In this document: positions 6,050-7,215 of the stretch, piece after piece
How positions within the stretch are numbered: position 1 is the stretch's first letter
How the letters are laid out: each line of letters opens with the position of its first letter
NCBI GenBank assembly: GCA_020048295.1
Contig: JAIFMT010000055.1
Span: forward strand, 1 to 7,215
Length of the DNA stretch: 7,215 nt
Source: Rhodoferax sp.
GTDB lineage: Bacteria; Pseudomonadota; Gammaproteobacteria; Burkholderiales; Burkholderiaceae
Direction of reading: 5' to 3'
Position numbers and translations under genes: made by a program
Notes under the pieces: model-generated
Told to the model about the DNA's origin: nothing
What the model saw: the letters and a program-made list of their open reading frames with translations, nothing else
Database searches by the model: none

Positions 6050-7102
6050 GTGTCGCTGATTCAAGCTTGCGAAGACTGGGCCAGCCACCATCCGGCGCGG
6101 GTGGTTTTTGCCGACGGCATGGATCAGCGTGTGATTGAGGCGGCCTGCGAGCTGGGCAACCGTGGCTGGGCCAAAACGGTGCTGGTCGCCAACCCGATGG
6201 CGCTGCGTGACTATTGCATTGACAGGCGCATGGCGTCATGTGGTTTGCGCGTGGTCGATCCCATCTGCTCACCTCGCCTGGATGACTACACCGCCAGGCT
6301 GCGCCAGCGGCACACCGACTGGTCAGTCGAAGAGGCGCGCACCAAGCTGCACGACCCATTGTGGTTTGCCGCCATGATGCTGGTCAGCGGTGATGCCGAC
6401 TATTGCATCGCGGGCAACACCTCGTCCACCGCAGCGGTTTTGCGCGCGGCGCTGCGGGTGATTGGCCTGTGTGACGGCATCCAGACCCTGTCGTCGATGT
6501 TTTTCATGCTGCCGCCGGATCGCTCTCAGGTTTTCGGCTTTGCCGACTGCGGTGTGGTGCCCAAACCCACGCTGGAGCAGCTCGCTGATATTGCCATCAG
6601 CACCGCAGACAACTATTTCAGGGTAACGGCCAAGGAGCCACGCGTGGCGATGCTGTCGTTTTCCACGCTGGGCAGTGCCAAACATGCGTCTGCCGAAATG
6701 GTGGCACAAGCTACCCAACTTGCCAAGGCAAGGCGACCAGATTTGCTGATTGATGGAGAGTTGCAGTTTGATGCGGCGTTTGTACCCGCTGTGGCGGCGC
6801 GCAAGGCCCCCGACAGTTTGGTGGCTGGTCGGGCGAATGTGTTTGTTTTTCCATCGCTGTCAGAGGGCAACATCGCCTACAAGATCGCCGAGCGCCTGGG
6901 CGGCTACACCGCGCTGGGGCCGATGATTCAAGGCCTGAAATTGCCCATGCATGATTTGTCGCGCGGTTGCAGTGCGGCAGATATTGTTCAAGTCACGCTG
7001 CTGGCGATGAAGATGGCACCACTGCCAACTGCGCCCGCGTCCACCCACACGGCCACGCTGGCCCGTGCGCCAGGGAAACCGGTGAAAGCCCTGGCGATCT
7101 GA
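6050..7102 (+). CDS. eutD: Phosphotransacetylase EutD
   Basis: Converts acetyl-CoA plus phosphate to acetyl-phosphate and CoA; in the Eut compartment it recycles CoA for the acetaldehyde dehydrogenase EutE. The 350-aa product matches Salmonella EutD (338 aa) throughout: [17 protein letters not shown] near the N-terminus, [54 protein letters not shown], then [17 protein letters not shown]. Active-site residues S304, R305 and D311 correspond to S309, R310 and D316 of the Methanosarcina enzyme. GTG at 6050 is chosen because [11 protein letters not shown] begins where EutD begins; an earlier in-frame ATG (6008) would overlap eutQ by 38 nt and add 14 unlike residues. There is no good Shine-Dalgarno, so coupling to eutQ is likely. 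About 20 extra Thr/Ala/Pro-rich C-terminal residues lie where a terminator-like repeat is embedded. Confidence 0.95.
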   Translation: MSLIQACEDWASHHPARVVFADGMDQRVIEAACELGNRGWAKTVLVANPMALRDYCIDRRMASCGLRVVDPICSPRLDDYTARLRQRHTDWSVEEARTKLHDPLWFAAMMLVSGDADYCIAGNTSSTAAVLRAALRVIGLCDGIQTLSSMFFMLPPDRSQVFGFADCGVVPKPTLEQLADIAISTADNYFRVTAKEPRVAMLSFSTLGSAKHASAEMVAQATQLAKARRPDLLIDGELQFDAAFVPAVAARKAPDSLVAGRANVFVFPSLSEGNIAYKIAERLGGYTALGPMIQGLKLPMHDLSRGCSAADIVQVTLLAMKMAPLPTAPASTHTATLARAPGKPVKALAI

Positions 7103-7109
7103 TTTTTTT
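7068..7109 (+). terminator. Terminator-like stem and T7 at the eutD/eutM boundary
   Basis: CGCCAGGG (7068-7075) and CCCTGGCG (7089-7096) form a perfect 8-bp GC-rich stem with a 13-nt loop; six bases later a run of seven T (7103-7109) begins directly after the eutD stop codon. The stem lies inside the last eutD codons. Because eutM follows within 31 nt with a strong ribosome site, this is either a partial intra-operon terminator, a processing or stabilising hairpin setting different shell and enzyme levels, or the end of a transcript with a separate eutM promoter. Structure is seen; function is inferred. Confidence 0.5.
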
Positions 7110-7127
7110 GTACCACCCCACCCACTT

Positions 7128-7133
7128 GAGGAG
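7128..7133 (+). promoter_or_regulatory. Strong Shine-Dalgarno of eutM
   Basis: GAGGAG lies 7 nt upstream of the eutM ATG at 7141. It is the strongest ribosome-binding site of the plus-strand operon, in keeping with EutM being the most abundant shell protein, and contrasts with the overlap-coupled starts of eutP and eutQ and the weak start of eutD. Confidence 0.8.
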
Positions 7134-7140
7134 AATGTAA

Positions 7141-7215
7141 ATGGAAGCACTTGGCATGATTGAAACCCGCGGACTGGTTGCCTTGATTGAGGCCAGCGAT
7201 GCCATGGTCAAGGCA
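7141..7215 (+). CDS. eutM: EutM major BMC-domain shell protein (partial, 5' end only)
   Basis: Only the first 25 codons are in the window; the frame is open at the right edge. The visible MEALGMIETRGLVALIEASD and the following AMVKA are, from memory, identical to the start of enterobacterial EutM and very close to PduA/CcmK-type BMC-H proteins, which form the flat hexameric tiles and pores of the compartment shell (full length about 97 aa). A strong GAGGAG ribosome site precedes it. The pore motif and the rest of the domain lie outside the window, so distinction from a PduA/PduJ-like paralogue rests on the N-terminus and on its position after eutD, as in the classic eutD-eutM-eutN order. Confidence 0.95.
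   Translation, partial: MEALGMIETRGLVALIEASDAMVKA

Overview
The window looks like a chromosomal segment of a GC-rich betaproteobacterium. A Comamonadaceae/Rhodoferax-like host is my guess from codon use and protein style; no marker gene is present to prove it. It holds two divergent catabolic units that meet at a 33-bp gap near position 3500, with almost no non-coding DNA.

Minus-strand unit (3495 down to 86): cdd (cytidine deaminase), a trimeric-type purine nucleoside phosphorylase, deoC (deoxyribose-phosphate aldolase) and deoA (thymidine phosphorylase). The genes are packed as an operon: 14-nt gap, ATGA overlap, 13-nt gap. Together they deaminate (deoxy)cytidine, cleave purine and pyrimidine (deoxy)nucleosides to (deoxy)ribose-1-phosphate, and split deoxyribose-5-phosphate into glyceraldehyde-3-phosphate and acetaldehyde. 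Phosphopentomutase (deoB), which links the phosphorylases to DeoC, is not in the window. A REP-like GC-rich hairpin (1-46) lies downstream of deoA.

Plus-strand unit (3529 to the right edge): eutR (AraC-family activator), eutS (shell protein), eutP (P-loop protein), eutQ (split into two frames by an apparent single-base frameshift), eutD (phosphotransacetylase) and the first 25 codons of eutM (major hexameric shell protein). This is the start of an ethanolamine-utilisation bacterial microcompartment (BMC) operon. eutS-eutP and eutP-eutQ share ATGA overlaps, so translation is probably coupled. Relative to the classic enterobacterial order, eutR comes first rather than last, and eutT is missing between eutQ and eutD.

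The two units share a metabolite: DeoC releases acetaldehyde, which is also the volatile intermediate that a Eut compartment encloses and that EutE/EutD convert onward to acetyl-CoA and acetyl-phosphate. Whether the adjacency is functional is inference. RNA-level structure stands out at two places: a nested stem with a T-tract just before eutS (4577-4630), and a terminator-like stem plus T7 at the eutD/eutM boundary (7068-7109). No rRNA, tRNA, CRISPR array or insertion sequence was seen, and no stretch over 300 bases lacks a gene; the largest gap is about 150 bp, 4510-4659.
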